Of a DNA stretch of 64,000 nucleotides, positions 1-9,378 are shown piece by piece (the first letter of the stretch is position 1; each line of letters starts with the position of its first letter). The stretch covers positions 124,001-188,000 of the forward strand of contig NZ_JAHKRS010000004.1 in NCBI RefSeq assembly GCF_018863235.1, in the 5' to 3' direction. This DNA is from Pseudomaricurvus albidus. GTDB lineage: Bacteria; Pseudomonadota; Gammaproteobacteria; Pseudomonadales; Cellvibrionaceae. The notes beneath the pieces were generated by a model, which saw only the letters and a program-made list of their open reading frames with translations, was not told the DNA's origin and made no database searches. Position numbers and translations under genes: made by a program.

Positions 1-1
1 T

Positions 2-334
2 CGAGTGCTGCTGGAAGGGCGTGATCCTGCCGCCTACGAAGTGCACGACGAGGTTACGATAGGCATTCCCGATGCGGTGGTGGCCAACGGATCCCTGCTG
101 GTTTACCTGACTCCTCTGGTGGCCATGATGGCCGCAATATTTATGGCTGAATGGGCTGGTTTTGAGGAGGCGGGTGTGATTGTGGGCGCAGCTCTGGGGC
201 TTGTCCTGGGAGGGGTTGCAGTGCGTTGGCACAGCTATCAGTATCGGAATGATCGCCGCGTTCAGCCCGTTCTGATGGATGGACATGAGCCGGTGCAGTG
301 GGCGTCTCCAGTCCAGTCCAAAGACAATTTATAA
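2..334 (+). CDS. rseC: RseC/MucC family envelope-stress protein, 3' part only
   Basis: Seen: an open frame that enters from the left edge and ends with TAA at 332-334. The visible 110 or so residues hold two hydrophobic segments (around LLVYLTPLVAMMAAIFMA and VIVGAALGLVLGGVAV) joined by a short loop and followed by a basic, arginine-containing tail. The phrase GIPDAVVANGSLLVYLTPL matches the start of the two-helix membrane region of RseC/MucC proteins. Known of the family: inner-membrane proteins of the sigma-E (AlgU/RpoE) regulatory operon, also linked to SoxR reduction. Context: the next gene is a MucD-type protease, which reproduces the mucC-mucD order of pseudomonads, so algU-mucA-mucB probably lie just outside the window. 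The true start is not in the window. Confidence 0.85.
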   Translation, partial: RVLLEGRDPAAYEVHDEVTIGIPDAVVANGSLLVYLTPLVAMMAAIFMAEWAGFEEAGVIVGAALGLVLGGVAVRWHSYQYRNDRRVQPVLMDGHEPVQWASPVQSKDNL

Positions 335-438
335 CAATAATACTTTAAAGGTGCGTAACTGGGCTGTGTTGTTCTCGGCTTTGGCGCTGATCAATACAGT
401 TCCTGGGAACTTGGTTCTTCTGGTAAAGGAAATTGTTG

Positions 439-1830
439 ATGAAGTTAATACGCTTTTGTATGCCAGTGGTTTTGCTGGTGATGAGTGTCGGAACTCAGGC
501 ATATAGTGGTTTACCTGAATTTACCGACTTGATTGAGTCTGCCTCTCCGGCAGTTGTGAAAATCAATACTGTTGAGCGCGTCAACAGTCGCCGCGGGCAG
601 CTGGTTTTGCCTCAGGGGCGTCAGGATATCCCGGATATTTTCCGCCATTTATTTGAGCCGCGGAATATGCCGCAGCGCAATGTCCAATCCATGGGGTCGG
701 GTTTTATTGTCTCCGAAGATGGTTATATTCTGACCAATAATCATGTGGTGGACGGGGCTGATGACATTCAGGTGCGCTTGATTGATCGCCGTGAATACAC
801 TGCCAAAGTGATCGGCACGGATGAGCGCTCCGATCTCGCGCTGCTGAAAATCGATGAGACGGGATTACCTACCCTTAAGTTTGCCAGGGATGATGATCTG
901 AAGGTCGGGCAGTGGGTCTTGGCTATTGGGTCCCCATTTGGTCTGGATTTCTCTGCCAGTGCGGGTATTGTCAGCGCCATTGGCCGCAGCATTCCCAGTG
1001 ACAAGCACGAAAACTATGTCCCGTTCATTCAAACCGATGTGGCGATTAACCCCGGTAATTCCGGCGGTCCATTATTCAATCTCGACGGTCAGGTGGTTGG
1101 CATTAATTCCCAGATTTATACCCGTTCAGGCGGCTCCATAGGTCTGTCTTTTGCGATACCGAGCAGTGTTGCCCGGGAAGTTGTTGAGCAATTGAAAGAA
1201 AAAGGGCGCGTTGACCGCGGATGGTTGGGGGTCGTGATTCAGGAGGTTGATCGAGATCTGGCGGCATCATTCGGTCTGAAGAAGCCAATGGGTGCGCTGG
1301 TGGCACAAATGGATCCTGAAGGTCCCGCCGCCAGGGCTGGACTGGAAGTGGGGGATGTCATTACCCGCTTTGATGGCACCGTGATTAACCGCTCAGGGGA
1401 TTTGCCCCATGCAGTGGGTGTAACGGCGCCGGGTGACCGGGTCCCTGTCGAATTGATGCGCGAAGGTAAAAAGAAAAGCATCATGGTCACCGTGGGCACA
1501 CTGGGGGGTGATGAGGCACAGGTAACTCGTAACGATCCACAGGTTGACGGTGGTCGCCTGGGGTTGGTTGTTCAGAAACTGGATCCCCAGATGATGCAGG
1601 ACTGGCAGTTACCCGGAGGCGTTGTGGTTGAGCAGGTCGTTCCAGGGCAGCCGGGGGCCAGATCGGGCTTGAGGCCGGGAGATGTCATTGTCCAGCTGGG
1701 GTATAACGCTGTGAATACCGTGGAGGATTACCGTAAGGTAGTTGCTGCCTTGCCGGCCAATAGCCTGCTCCCCATTCGTATTTACCGGCATGGACGAGCG
1801 CTGTTCCGCACCATATCCATCCCCAACTAA
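439..1830 (+). CDS. mucD: Periplasmic serine protease of the DegP/HtrA family (MucD)
   Basis: Periplasmic protease/chaperone that removes misfolded envelope proteins and dampens the AlgU/sigma-E response. Seen: a signal peptide with likely cleavage after TQA (residue 21). The trypsin-like domain shows the full catalytic triad: His102 (TNNHVVDGA), Asp132 (ERSDLALLKI) and Ser208 (INPGNSGGPLF). Two PDZ domains follow, at roughly residues 255-350 and 365-460. The 463-residue length is normal for Do-type proteases. ATG at 439 is preferred to the in-frame TTG at 433 because AAAGGA ends 8 bases upstream of it. It lies 104 bases after rseC. A stem-loop at 1850-1880 follows the stop. Confidence 0.95.
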   Translation: MKLIRFCMPVVLLVMSVGTQAYSGLPEFTDLIESASPAVVKINTVERVNSRRGQLVLPQGRQDIPDIFRHLFEPRNMPQRNVQSMGSGFIVSEDGYILTNNHVVDGADDIQVRLIDRREYTAKVIGTDERSDLALLKIDETGLPTLKFARDDDLKVGQWVLAIGSPFGLDFSASAGIVSAIGRSIPSDKHENYVPFIQTDVAINPGNSGGPLFNLDGQVVGINSQIYTRSGGSIGLSFAIPSSVAREVVEQLKEKGRVDRGWLGVVIQEVDRDLAASFGLKKPMGALVAQMDPEGPAARAGLEVGDVITRFDGTVINRSGDLPHAVGVTAPGDRVPVELMREGKKKSIMVTVGTLGGDEAQVTRNDPQVDGGRLGLVVQKLDPQMMQDWQLPGGVVVEQVVPGQPGARSGLRPGDVIVQLGYNAVNTVEDYRKVVAALPANSLLPIRIYRHGRALFRTISIPN

Positions 1831-1849
1831 GTCTCTCCAGAACCCCGTC

Positions 1850-1880
1850 CATTTGAGGCGCTGTCATGGCGCCTCAAATG
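1850..1880 (+). terminator. Stem-loop after mucD
   Basis: A perfect 11-bp inverted repeat, CATTTGAGGCG/CGCCTCAAATG, with a 9-base loop starts 20 bases after the mucD stop. There is no U-tract, so it may be a processing or attenuation site between mucD and lepA, not a full intrinsic terminator. Confidence 0.45.
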
Positions 1881-2000
1881 TAAATACGGTAGACTTCTCT
1901 CCCTTTTGACTTGGCTCAACTTAACCGCTTTCATGGTCTGCCTGAAGCGGCCTGTTTGGCCAGGTTTGACTTATTTTATTGACGAGTAGTTGACCATACT

Positions 2001-3800
2001 GTGACCGATCTTAGCCATATACGAAATTTCTCTATTATTGCCCACATTGACCATGGTAAATCGACCATCGCGGATCGCTTTATCCAGGTGTGTGGTGGTT
2101 TGACAGAGCGTGAAATGGCCGCTCAGGTTCTCGACTCCATGGATATTGAGCGAGAGCGAGGCATTACCATCAAAGCTCAGAGTGTGACGCTGGATTACAC
2201 CGCTCGAGATGGCAAAACCTATCAATTGAATTTCATTGATACCCCGGGGCACGTGGACTTCTCTTATGAAGTATCCCGCTCCCTCAGTGCCTGTGAAGGG
2301 GCATTGTTGGTCGTTGATGCTGCCCAGGGGGTTGAAGCTCAGTCCGTGGCCAACTGTTACACCGCTATTGAGCAGGGGCTTGAGGTCATTCCGGTATTGA
2401 ACAAAATCGATTTGCCCCAGGCAGAGCCGGATCGTGTCGCCCAGGAGATCGAAGAGATTATCGGCATCGACGCCACCGAGGCAGTTCAGTGCAGTGCCAA
2501 ATCGGGTTTGGGAGTTGAGGATGTGCTCGAAGAGCTGGTGCGTCTTGTTCCTCCTCCGGTGGGCGATGTGGATGCACCTCTGCAGGCGTTGATCATTGAT
2601 TCCTGGTTTGATAACTATCTGGGCGTTGTGTCGCTGGTGCGTGTGCGTCAGGGCACGCTGAAGGTCAAAGACAAGATTATTACCAAATCCATCGGTAAAG
2701 CCCAGATTGTCGACAGCGTTGGTGTATTCACGCCCAAACGCAAAGAAACAAAGATGCTCAAAGCCGGTGAGGTAGGTTTCATTGTTGCCGGGATCAAAGA
2801 CATCCACGGCGCTCCTGTGGGGGATACCATTACCCACGCTTCTACTCCCGAAGTGGAGCCGGTACCGGGTTTCCAGAAAGTAAAACCACAGGTCTATGCG
2901 GGGCTGTTCCCGGTCAGTTCTGATGATTACGAAGCTTTCCGTGAAGCGTTGTCCAAGCTGACACTGAACGATGCGTCTCTGTTCTTTGAGCCTGAAAGCT
3001 CAGACGCGTTGGGTTTTGGTTTCCGTTGTGGCTTCCTTGGAATGCTGCACATGGAAATTATTCAGGAGCGACTGGAGCGTGAGTACAACCTGGATCTGAT
3101 TACAACAGCTCCGACTGTGGTCTATGAGGTTGAAAAAACCGACGGTGAAGTGGTCTACGTAGACAACCCTTCCAAACTGCCGGATATCGGCATGATCGAG
3201 GAAATGCGCGAGCCGATTGTGCAGGCCAATATCCTTGTGCCCCAAGAGCACTTGGGTGCGGTGATCACTCTGTGTATTGAAAAGCGGGGTGTGCAAAAGG
3301 ATATGCAGTACATGGGGTCTCAAGTTTCTGTGACCTACGAACTGCCTATGAACGAAGTGGTTCTGGATTTCTTTGATCGACTCAAATCCGTGAGCCGTGG
3401 TTTTGCGTCTTTGGATTACAGTTTTGACCGTTTTGAAGCCGCCAAACTGGTGCGTCTGGATGTGTTGATTAACGGTGAGAAAGTCGATGCCCTGGCATTG
3501 ATTGTTCACCGTGATAACGCGCCCTATAAAGGCCGTGCACTGGCTGACAAGATGAAAGAGCTGATTCCCCGTCAGATGTTCGATGTGGCAATTCAGGCGG
3601 CCATTGGTGGTCAGGTGATTGCCCGGACTACGGTTAAGGCTCTGCGTAAAAATGTAACTGCCAAGTGTTATGGTGGCGATGTGTCCCGTAAGAAAAAGCT
3701 GTTGCAGAAGCAGAAAGAAGGTAAAAAACGGATGAAGCAGGTGGGTAGTGTGGAAATTCCACAGGAAGCTTTCCTGGCCGTACTAAAAGTTGATGAATAA
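2001..3800 (+). CDS. lepA: Elongation factor 4 (LepA), ribosomal back-translocation GTPase
   Basis: Translational GTPase that binds stalled or mistranslocated ribosomes; also implicated in 30S biogenesis. Seen: GTPase motifs G1 AHIDHGKS (residues 14-21), G3 DTPGHVDF and G4 NKID. These are followed by EF-G-like domains II, III and V and the LepA-specific C-terminal domain ending in a lysine-rich stretch. The 599-residue length equals that of E. coli LepA. The start is GTG at 2001, which gives the expected N-terminus just before [16 protein letters not shown]; no ATG suits better. It is followed 17 bases later by lepB, the conserved lepA-lepB pairing. Confidence 0.98.
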   Translation: MTDLSHIRNFSIIAHIDHGKSTIADRFIQVCGGLTEREMAAQVLDSMDIERERGITIKAQSVTLDYTARDGKTYQLNFIDTPGHVDFSYEVSRSLSACEGALLVVDAAQGVEAQSVANCYTAIEQGLEVIPVLNKIDLPQAEPDRVAQEIEEIIGIDATEAVQCSAKSGLGVEDVLEELVRLVPPPVGDVDAPLQALIIDSWFDNYLGVVSLVRVRQGTLKVKDKIITKSIGKAQIVDSVGVFTPKRKETKMLKAGEVGFIVAGIKDIHGAPVGDTITHASTPEVEPVPGFQKVKPQVYAGLFPVSSDDYEAFREALSKLTLNDASLFFEPESSDALGFGFRCGFLGMLHMEIIQERLEREYNLDLITTAPTVVYEVEKTDGEVVYVDNPSKLPDIGMIEEMREPIVQANILVPQEHLGAVITLCIEKRGVQKDMQYMGSQVSVTYELPMNEVVLDFFDRLKSVSRGFASLDYSFDRFEAAKLVRLDVLINGEKVDALALIVHRDNAPYKGRALADKMKELIPRQMFDVAIQAAIGGQVIARTTVKALRKNVTAKCYGGDVSRKKKLLQKQKEGKKRMKQVGSVEIPQEAFLAVLKVDE

Positions 3801-3817
3801 AGAATAAGGCCAGGTAT

Positions 3818-4663
3818 ATGGATATAAATTTCCCTTTGATTTTGGTTCTGCTGGTGTTTGGCAGCGGGATCGTCTGGCTGTTCGACAGCTTGTTCTTCGC
3901 ACGCAAGCGCCAGGCGGCAGTCGCGGCTGTGGATGCTCAATTTGCGTCTGTAGAACTGGATAGTGGGCGTCAGCAGGAAGTTTACGAACAGGCAAAAGCG
4001 ACGGCATCAAAAGAACCGGTTATTGTTGAATACTCCAAGTCTTTCTTCCCGGTGTTGTTCGTGGTTTTGGTGTTGCGTTCGTTTGTGGCTGAGCCTTTTC
4101 AGATTCCATCCGGTTCTATGATTCCAACCCTGAAAGTCGGTGACTTTATTCTGGTGAATAAATTTACCTATGGAATCCGTCTGCCGGTGATTCGCACTAA
4201 AGTCCTGGATGTGAATGATCCTGAGCGCGGTGATGTGATGGTTTTCTTTCCGCCCCACAAGCCGGATACGTACTTTATTAAACGTGTTGTCGGTATGCCG
4301 GGTGACCGGGTTCGTTACAGCAACAATGTTTTGTATATCAATGGGGAAGAGCAGTCTCAGACCTTGATAGCCTCGTTGCCGCCGTCCAACCCGGAATATC
4401 AGATCATGACTGAGAATCTGGGGGGAGTGGAACATGACATGCAAAAAGATACCATTCCAGGAATGCTCAGCCGTCATGGCGAGTGGGTAGTACCGGAAGG
4501 GCATTATTTTATGATGGGCGACAATCGGGATAACAGTTCTGACAGCCGAGCCTGGGGGCCCGTCTCTGAGGACGCCATCGTAGGCAAGGCTTTTGCCGTA
4601 TGGATGCACTGGGACTCCTTATTCAGCATCCCCAGTTTCAGTAATGTAGGCAGTATTCAATAG
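3818..4663 (+). CDS. lepB: Signal peptidase I (leader peptidase)
   Basis: Inner-membrane Ser/Lys protease that cleaves signal peptides of secreted proteins. Seen: an N-terminal membrane segment (residues about 5-25), a cytoplasmic linker and a second membrane segment (about 76-93). The catalytic Ser100 lies in QIPSGSMIPTL and the general base Lys155 in YFIKRVVGMPGDRV. The box-E motif GDNRDNSSDSR is near the C-terminus. The length of 281 residues is typical. ATG at 3818 follows an AAGG-containing ribosome site. The lepA-lepB-DUF4845-rnc order is conserved in pseudomonads. Confidence 0.97.
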   Translation: MDINFPLILVLLVFGSGIVWLFDSLFFARKRQAAVAAVDAQFASVELDSGRQQEVYEQAKATASKEPVIVEYSKSFFPVLFVVLVLRSFVAEPFQIPSGSMIPTLKVGDFILVNKFTYGIRLPVIRTKVLDVNDPERGDVMVFFPPHKPDTYFIKRVVGMPGDRVRYSNNVLYINGEEQSQTLIASLPPSNPEYQIMTENLGGVEHDMQKDTIPGMLSRHGEWVVPEGHYFMMGDNRDNSSDSRAWGPVSEDAIVGKAFAVWMHWDSLFSIPSFSNVGSIQ

Positions 4664-4914
4664 CCGGGCAGCTGATCAGCTTGTGTTAATCAGTCGCGAA
4701 TTTTGCGCAATACACAGTCCATCATCTTGAGTCCTGGTGGTCTGTGTTGAATACTGGATCTGGCAGCCAAATCGTCAGTGTTTAAGAAGCGCCGACAGGT
4801 TGTCTGACTTTCTGAGCGTTTTAAATGGATAGCTCTGGGCGTGCGGCTGAGTCTGCCGGGCTCCGTGGCTAACAACAAACTCATGGTTTAAACCATTCTT
4901 GGGGGATTTAAACG

Positions 4915-5337
4915 GTGCATTTAGCAAGAAATCAAAAGGGCGTATCGGCCACTGGCTGGCTGATCATCTTACTGGTAGCAGGTTTTGCCTTATTGTGTAT
5001 TTTCCGAATGGTGCCGGCGTACGTGGATGATCGCTACATTCAGGAAGGGTTGCTCAGTCTCGCTGAAGAGGGGGACAAAATCGACGAAATGTCTCCCCGT
5101 GACATACGTCGCACAGTGGGTAAATTTTTCATGATGAACAATGTGCGCAGCCAATCAGAGAAATCTATCGAGGTTGAGCGCTTGCAGGATAGAACTTTGG
5201 TGAAAATGAATTACGAAGTGCGTGTGCCCATTATCTACAATATTGATGTAGTGATGACATTTAACAATGTCTGGGACAGTTCGCGTCCATACGAATGCTG
5301 CAAACCTGAAGCGGGTAGCGAATCTGAAAGTGAATAG
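4915..5337 (+). CDS. DUF4845 single-pass membrane protein
   Basis: Function unknown. Seen: a short basic N-terminus ([10 protein letters not shown]), one hydrophobic segment at about residues 14-33, then a predicted extracytoplasmic domain of about 100 residues ending in an acidic, serine-rich tail. It matches the DUF4845 family, which is found almost only between lepB and rnc in gammaproteobacteria. The start is GTG at 4915 with GGGGGA 8 bases upstream. Its last 8 bases overlap the proposed rnc start, which suggests translational coupling. The pilin-like N-terminus is suggestive only. Confidence 0.85.
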   Translation: MHLARNQKGVSATGWLIILLVAGFALLCIFRMVPAYVDDRYIQEGLLSLAEEGDKIDEMSPRDIRRTVGKFFMMNNVRSQSEKSIEVERLQDRTLVKMNYEVRVPIIYNIDVVMTFNNVWDSSRPYECCKPEAGSESESE

Positions 5338-6013
5338 CATTACTCGACAGCGCCTGTTACATCGTATCGGCTATGAGTTTCAAGATGAGAGCCTGTTTGA
5401 TCTGGCGCTTACCCATCGCAGTTGTGGCGCTAAAAACAATGAGCGACTCGAGTTCCTTGGGGACTCCATCCTGAACTTTGTGGTTGGGGAGTCGCTGTTT
5501 GAGCGTTTTCCGGAAGCAAAAGAAGGTCAGCTAAGCCGCTTGCGGGCACAAATGGTCAAGGGCGAGACATTGGCTGAGATCGCACGCGAATTTGATTTGG
5601 GCCCCTGTCTGAATCTGGGCGAAGGTGAAATGAAGAGTGGTGGTTTTCGTCGCGATTCGATTCTGGCGGATGCGGTGGAAGCGATCATCGGAGCCATCCA
5701 TCTGGATCGGGGAATGGCCAGTGCCCGTGAGCGGGTATTGGTTTGGTACAAAAGTCGATTGGATGCACTGCAGCTGGAGACTACCCGCAAAGATCCAAAA
5801 ACCGAGCTGCAGGAATACCTGCAAGCGAAAAAGTCGGCCTTGCCCGAATACCGGGTTGTTGATGTAGGAGGTGAAGCTCATGCTCAGAAGTTCACCGTGG
5901 AGTGTCACTCTGTACTACTGAAGACGCCGACAGTGGCCACTGCCAGCAGCCGTCGAGGTGCCGAAAAGATGGCAGCAGAAGCGGCTCTGAAACAGCTTTT
6001 GGGAGTCTCTTAA
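5330..6013 (+). CDS. rnc: Ribonuclease III
   Basis: Double-strand-specific endoribonuclease that processes rRNA precursors and some mRNAs. Seen: the signature [11 protein letters not shown]. The metal-binding residues fall at E38, E41, D45, D114 and E117 when the GTG at 5330 is used, exactly the numbering of E. coli RNase III. A C-terminal dsRNA-binding domain spans about 155-224. This start gives 227 residues (226 in E. coli). The longer frame from 5267 would add an unrelated 21-residue extension lying inside DUF4845. The start overlaps the DUF4845 stop, and the rnc stop overlaps the era start by one base (TAATG). Confidence 0.96.
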   Translation: MNSITRQRLLHRIGYEFQDESLFDLALTHRSCGAKNNERLEFLGDSILNFVVGESLFERFPEAKEGQLSRLRAQMVKGETLAEIAREFDLGPCLNLGEGEMKSGGFRRDSILADAVEAIIGAIHLDRGMASARERVLVWYKSRLDALQLETTRKDPKTELQEYLQAKKSALPEYRVVDVGGEAHAQKFTVECHSVLLKTPTVATASSRRGAEKMAAEAALKQLLGVS

Positions 6014-6915
6014 TGAGCGAGCAGGATGTTAGTCGTTGTGGATACGTGGCCATTGTCGGCCGCCCCAATGTGGGCAAATCGACACTGCTGAATCATATTC
6101 TTGAGCAGAAGATCAGTATTACATCACGCAAGCCACAAACCACCCGTCATAATGTTCTCGGGATCAAAACCGAAGGCTCGGTTCAGGCAATTTATGTCGA
6201 CACTCCCGGGCTTCATCTTCAGCATGCCAAAGCCATTAATCGCTACATGAACAAGGCCGCTACCACGGCGTTGAGGGATGTGGATGTGGTGGTGTTCCTG
6301 GTTGACCGTCTGGCCTGGACTGACGAAGACGACATGGTGGTCAAACGGCTGCAAAACCTCGATTGCCCCATTATTCTGGCGATCAACAAAGTGGATCAGC
6401 TTGAAGACAAGGGGGTACTGCTGCCTCATTTGGAGCAGCTGTCAGAGAAGCTGAAAGTGGATGAGATTGTTCCTATTTCGGCTTTAAGAGGCATCAACCT
6501 GGATGCTCTGCAAGAGCAGGTTGAAAAGCGCTTGCCGGAAGGTATGCACTTTTTTCCAGAGGACCAGATCACGGATCGCAGTTCTCGCTTTTTGGCCGCA
6601 GAAATCATTCGCGAAAAGATCACACGCCAGTTGGGGGATGAGCTTCCTTACCAGATGACCGTGGAAATTGAAGAGTTTTCCCACGATGGCTCTATCATTC
6701 ATATCGGCGCATTAATTCTGGTTGAAAGGGATGGCCAGAAGCGAATCCTGATTGGCGACAAGGGGGCCAAGATCAAACAGATCGGTCAGCAGGCCCGTAT
6801 TGATATGGAAGCCCTGTTTGATTGCAAAGTCATGTTGAAAACCTGGGTTAAGGTAAAATCCGGGTGGTCCGATGATGAGCGTGCGTTGCGAAGTTTAGGC
6901 TACGACGACGTCTAG
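6013..6915 (+). CDS. era: GTPase Era, 16S rRNA maturation
   Basis: Essential GTPase that binds the 3' end of 16S rRNA during 30S assembly. Seen: G1 GRPNVGKS (residues 16-23), G3 DTPG, G4 NKVD, and a C-terminal KH domain ([19 protein letters not shown]). Length is 300 residues (301 in E. coli). ATG at 6013 shares its A with the rnc stop codon, so rnc and era are translationally coupled. The in-frame extension upstream to 5902 lies wholly inside rnc and is not used. Confidence 0.98.
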   Translation: MSEQDVSRCGYVAIVGRPNVGKSTLLNHILEQKISITSRKPQTTRHNVLGIKTEGSVQAIYVDTPGLHLQHAKAINRYMNKAATTALRDVDVVVFLVDRLAWTDEDDMVVKRLQNLDCPIILAINKVDQLEDKGVLLPHLEQLSEKLKVDEIVPISALRGINLDALQEQVEKRLPEGMHFFPEDQITDRSSRFLAAEIIREKITRQLGDELPYQMTVEIEEFSHDGSIIHIGALILVERDGQKRILIGDKGAKIKQIGQQARIDMEALFDCKVMLKTWVKVKSGWSDDERALRSLGYDDV

Positions 6916-6925
6916 AGCATCTGCC

Positions 6926-7624
6926 ATGCGCGTTGAGCTGCAGCCCGGTTATATTCTCCACAGCCGTCCTTTTCGGGATACCAGTTTGATTCTCGATTGT
7001 CTGACCGAAGACTATGGGCGGCTGTCATTAATTGCCAAAGGTGCACGCTCGGCCAAATCCCGACAGCGGCAATTGTGCCAGCCGTTTACACCTCTCTTGT
7101 TGTCCTGGCAGGGAAAGTCTTCCCTCAAAACATTAACCTCTATCGAAAGCCGCCAATTGCCCCTGGGATTAAAGGGGGAGTTTTTATTCAGCGGACTGTA
7201 TCTCAATGAATTATTAACTCGATTGGTGCCCGAGCAGGACAGCTGCCCGGAAATTTATCAGAGTTATGAAGTTGCTTTGGGGCAACTGGCCGACATGCTT
7301 CCTCTGGAGCCTGTATTGCGGGCTTTTGAGCTGAGAATGCTGGAGGACTTGGGATATCATCTGGATCTGTCCCGAGATGCCGACGGCCTTGATCTCCGGG
7401 CAGAGGAAATGTACCAGTGGTGGCCGGAGCAGGGGTGGCGTCTGGCATCGGATACACTGACAGCTCAATCATTCCCGGGAGTGCATTTGCAGGCGATGCG
7501 AGAAGGTGATTTTCAGGATCCTCAGACACAGCGTTCGGCAAAAGTTTTGACTCGCATCCTGTTTAAGCCTTTGCTGGGGGAGCGTCCCCTGCAGAGCCGA
7601 AAACTATTCCAGAAAACCCGTTAA
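6926..7624 (+). CDS. recO: DNA repair protein RecO
   Basis: Recombination mediator of the RecFOR pathway; loads RecA on SSB-coated gaps. Seen: an N-terminal OB-fold with the typical opening (a GYILHSRPFRDTSLIL-like stretch, then a YGRLSLIAKGARS-like strand) and a helical C-terminal domain. The 232-residue length is normal. It sits 10 bases after era. A hairpin (CCCGTT/AACGGG, 7617-7633) spans its stop codon. The gene that normally follows, pdxJ, is missing. Confidence 0.93.
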   Translation: MRVELQPGYILHSRPFRDTSLILDCLTEDYGRLSLIAKGARSAKSRQRQLCQPFTPLLLSWQGKSSLKTLTSIESRQLPLGLKGEFLFSGLYLNELLTRLVPEQDSCPEIYQSYEVALGQLADMLPLEPVLRAFELRMLEDLGYHLDLSRDADGLDLRAEEMYQWWPEQGWRLASDTLTAQSFPGVHLQAMREGDFQDPQTQRSAKVLTRILFKPLLGERPLQSRKLFQKTR

Positions 7625-7633
7625 GCCAACGGG
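7617..7633 (+). other. Small hairpin across the recO stop codon
   Basis: CCCGTT and AACGGG flank a 5-base loop. An alternative pairing of TAAGCC with GGGCTTA is also possible. No U-tract follows. It lies where pdxJ would be expected. Confidence 0.35.
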
Positions 7634-7658
7634 CTTAGCCAGACACGAAGGTTGCATT

Positions 7659-8054
7659 ATGATTGTGGGGTTGGGAACCGATATTGTGGAAATATCCCGT
7701 ATCGAATTAACGCTTGATCGCCTGGGAGACGCCTTTGCCCGTCGTATCCTGGCAGAGCAGGAGTGGCAATCCTATTGCGACAGCAATCGTCGTACGGCTT
7801 TTCTGGCCAAGCGCTTTTGTATCAAAGAAGCCGCAGCCAAAGCTCTGGGAACGGGGATTGGGCGCGGGGTTTCATGGCAGCATATGTGGGTTGAGCACAA
7901 CGAAGACGGGGCGCCGAGTTTGTGTTTCAGTGGCGGGGCTTTGGAGCGCTTTCAATCACTGGGTGGTGGCCGCATTCACATGAGTGTTTCCGACGAAAAA
8001 GCCTATGCCACCGCAACAGTAATACTGGAAGCGCCGGGCTCATGGCCGGGCTGA
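7659..8054 (+). CDS. acpS: Holo-[acyl-carrier-protein] synthase
   Basis: Transfers phosphopantetheine from CoA to the acyl carrier protein, activating fatty acid synthesis. Seen: the N-terminal GLGTDIVEISRI with metal-binding Asp8, and the KRFCIKEAAAKALGTG motif with Glu57. The length of 131 residues is normal. ATG at 7659 follows GAAGG. It ends the lepA-era-recO transcription unit and overlaps the 3' end of the convergent diguanylate cyclase by 15 bases. Confidence 0.96.
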   Translation: MIVGLGTDIVEISRIELTLDRLGDAFARRILAEQEWQSYCDSNRRTAFLAKRFCIKEAAAKALGTGIGRGVSWQHMWVEHNEDGAPSLCFSGGALERFQSLGGGRIHMSVSDEKAYATATVILEAPGSWPG

Positions 8055-8954
8055 TTCCACCCGGTTTCGTCCAAGATGTTTGGCTTGGTAGAGAGCCTTG
8101 TCCGCTTGTTGAAACAGGGGTTCTTCCGGCTTTTTCAGGTTCAGAGAGCTGATACCAATACTGACGGTTGCCGATAGCGTTTGACCCTGACTGAGTATTT
8201 GCATTGAGGCCACGTGTTGTCGAATGCGTTCGGCAATCACATGGGCTCCATCGATAGCGGTTTTATTCAGCAGTACGACAAACTCTTCCCCCCCATAGCG
8301 AAACACAAGGTCTGTACAGCGGGTAATGGACTTGATGCTCTGGGCAATTTCTCGAATGACCTCATCACCACAGGTATGTCCGTATTGGTCATTAATCATT
8401 TTGAAGTGATCAATATCGATTGCCAGTAATGAAAGAGGTTGTTGGTGTCGGGATGCCAACTGCAGTTCGCGCTCCAATGCCTGATCCAGAGCCACCCGAT
8501 TACCCACCTGAGTCAGTGGATCCCTGAGAGCAGACTGAACGGCATCACGGTAAAGTAGGGCATTGCGAAGCGGACAAATCAGCGTCGACAGCAGGCTTTC
8601 GATGGCAGACATCTCATGCTCATTGAAGCGCTTGTTGCGGCTAAAGGTAAGATCACCCAGATCATCTTGTGCAAAGTTGAGACGGTAATCCACCTTGTGA
8701 GTGTCATCCTGACCGATCATCAGTTCACAATCTTTCTGGCGATGCTGATATTTCATCCCAGTGGCAGGCATGAGTTTTTGAATTTGCTGAAAAAATAAAG
8801 TCAGTACAATGGAAAGGTCCAGGCTGGTTTGCAGGGACTGGGTTAAAACTCTTCGGGCTTCAGCAACATCATCCTGATGGGCAGGGAAAACGAGTGAAAT
8901 CGCGTCATCCTTGAAAGTCGCCGTGTTGTGATTCTGTCCTGTAAGTGTGGCCAT
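8040..8954 (-). CDS. Soluble GGDEF diguanylate cyclase
   Basis: Makes cyclic di-GMP from two GTP. Seen: no membrane segment; an N-terminal region of about 135 residues without a recognised sensor motif (possibly GAF-like), then a GGDEF domain. The active-site motif is RYGGEEF. The allosteric inhibitory site is present as RCTD, five residues before GGEEF. The substrate region reads DPLTQVGNRVALD and DIDHFKMINDQYGH. The protein is 304 residues. It is convergent with acpS and is transcribed from the 424-base spacer it shares with the membrane protein at 9379. The sensory input is unknown. Confidence 0.92.
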   Translation of the reverse strand: MATLTGQNHNTATFKDDAISLVFPAHQDDVAEARRVLTQSLQTSLDLSIVLTLFFQQIQKLMPATGMKYQHRQKDCELMIGQDDTHKVDYRLNFAQDDLGDLTFSRNKRFNEHEMSAIESLLSTLICPLRNALLYRDAVQSALRDPLTQVGNRVALDQALERELQLASRHQQPLSLLAIDIDHFKMINDQYGHTCGDEVIREIAQSIKSITRCTDLVFRYGGEEFVVLLNKTAIDGAHVIAERIRQHVASMQILSQGQTLSATVSIGISSLNLKKPEEPLFQQADKALYQAKHLGRNRVESARP

Positions 8955-9378
8955 AATAGTTTCCCGAACTGACAGACATGTCCCAATGGCGTTCAGCCTC
9001 AGAAACCCTGTCCCATTCTGTTTGACCCTTTGATGGGGAATGGCTTTCTGTGTTGTCTGTTACAGATTCAATGTGTTCCAGTGAATGTGATGTCCATAAA
9101 AGACATAGCGAATTTTGTGCCAGCTTTGGGTTATTTAATAAACCCTTATTTATCAGCAGCTTGCGTTATTGCTTCAGCGAGCGGTTCATTCAATGGCAGA
9201 TTTTTGTCGGTCAAAGCGGCAAGATGACAGGCAGGATTTTGCCGCTGACAAGTGTTTGACGTTATGTTGGCAGGGGTAGACTTGTTGTCGCTGACACCCT
9301 GTTTCGCAACCGTGTTAGTGTGTGCAGGGTGGGTTAAGGCTTGTCTTGCAAAGAATTGGATTGGGGAGTGTTTAGCCG
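8955..9378. other. Divergent 424-base spacer with two stem-loops
   Basis: Separates the GGDEF gene (-) from the CbiM-like gene (+). On the + side it holds two inverted repeats: AGCGGCAA/TTGCCGCT at 9215-9246 (16-base loop) and CACCCTG/CAGGGTG at 9295-9331. The second ends about 47 bases before the GTG start. No convincing coding region and no B12-box or other riboswitch core that I recognise. The short ORFs here lack codon-like character. Confidence 0.5.

Noticed and set aside
399-412. GGAACTT sigma-E-like -35 element before mucD
   Set aside because: A perfect -35 match at 406-412, within a GTTCC-TG-GGAAC palindrome, but the required -10 would fall next to the start codon and no TCAAA/TCTGA-type box is present at 16-17 bases.
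1971-2837. Long antisense frame over lepA (288 codons)
   Set aside because: It lies wholly on the complement of lepA, which is a clear full-length gene; no family resemblance.
4670-4681. AGCTGATCAGCT palindrome after lepB
   Set aside because: A short perfect palindrome without a loop or U-tract; likely chance.
4690-4884. Frame on the - strand in the lepB-DUF4845 spacer
   Set aside because: Short, arginine/serine-rich, no ribosome site, and antisense to the leader of the operon.
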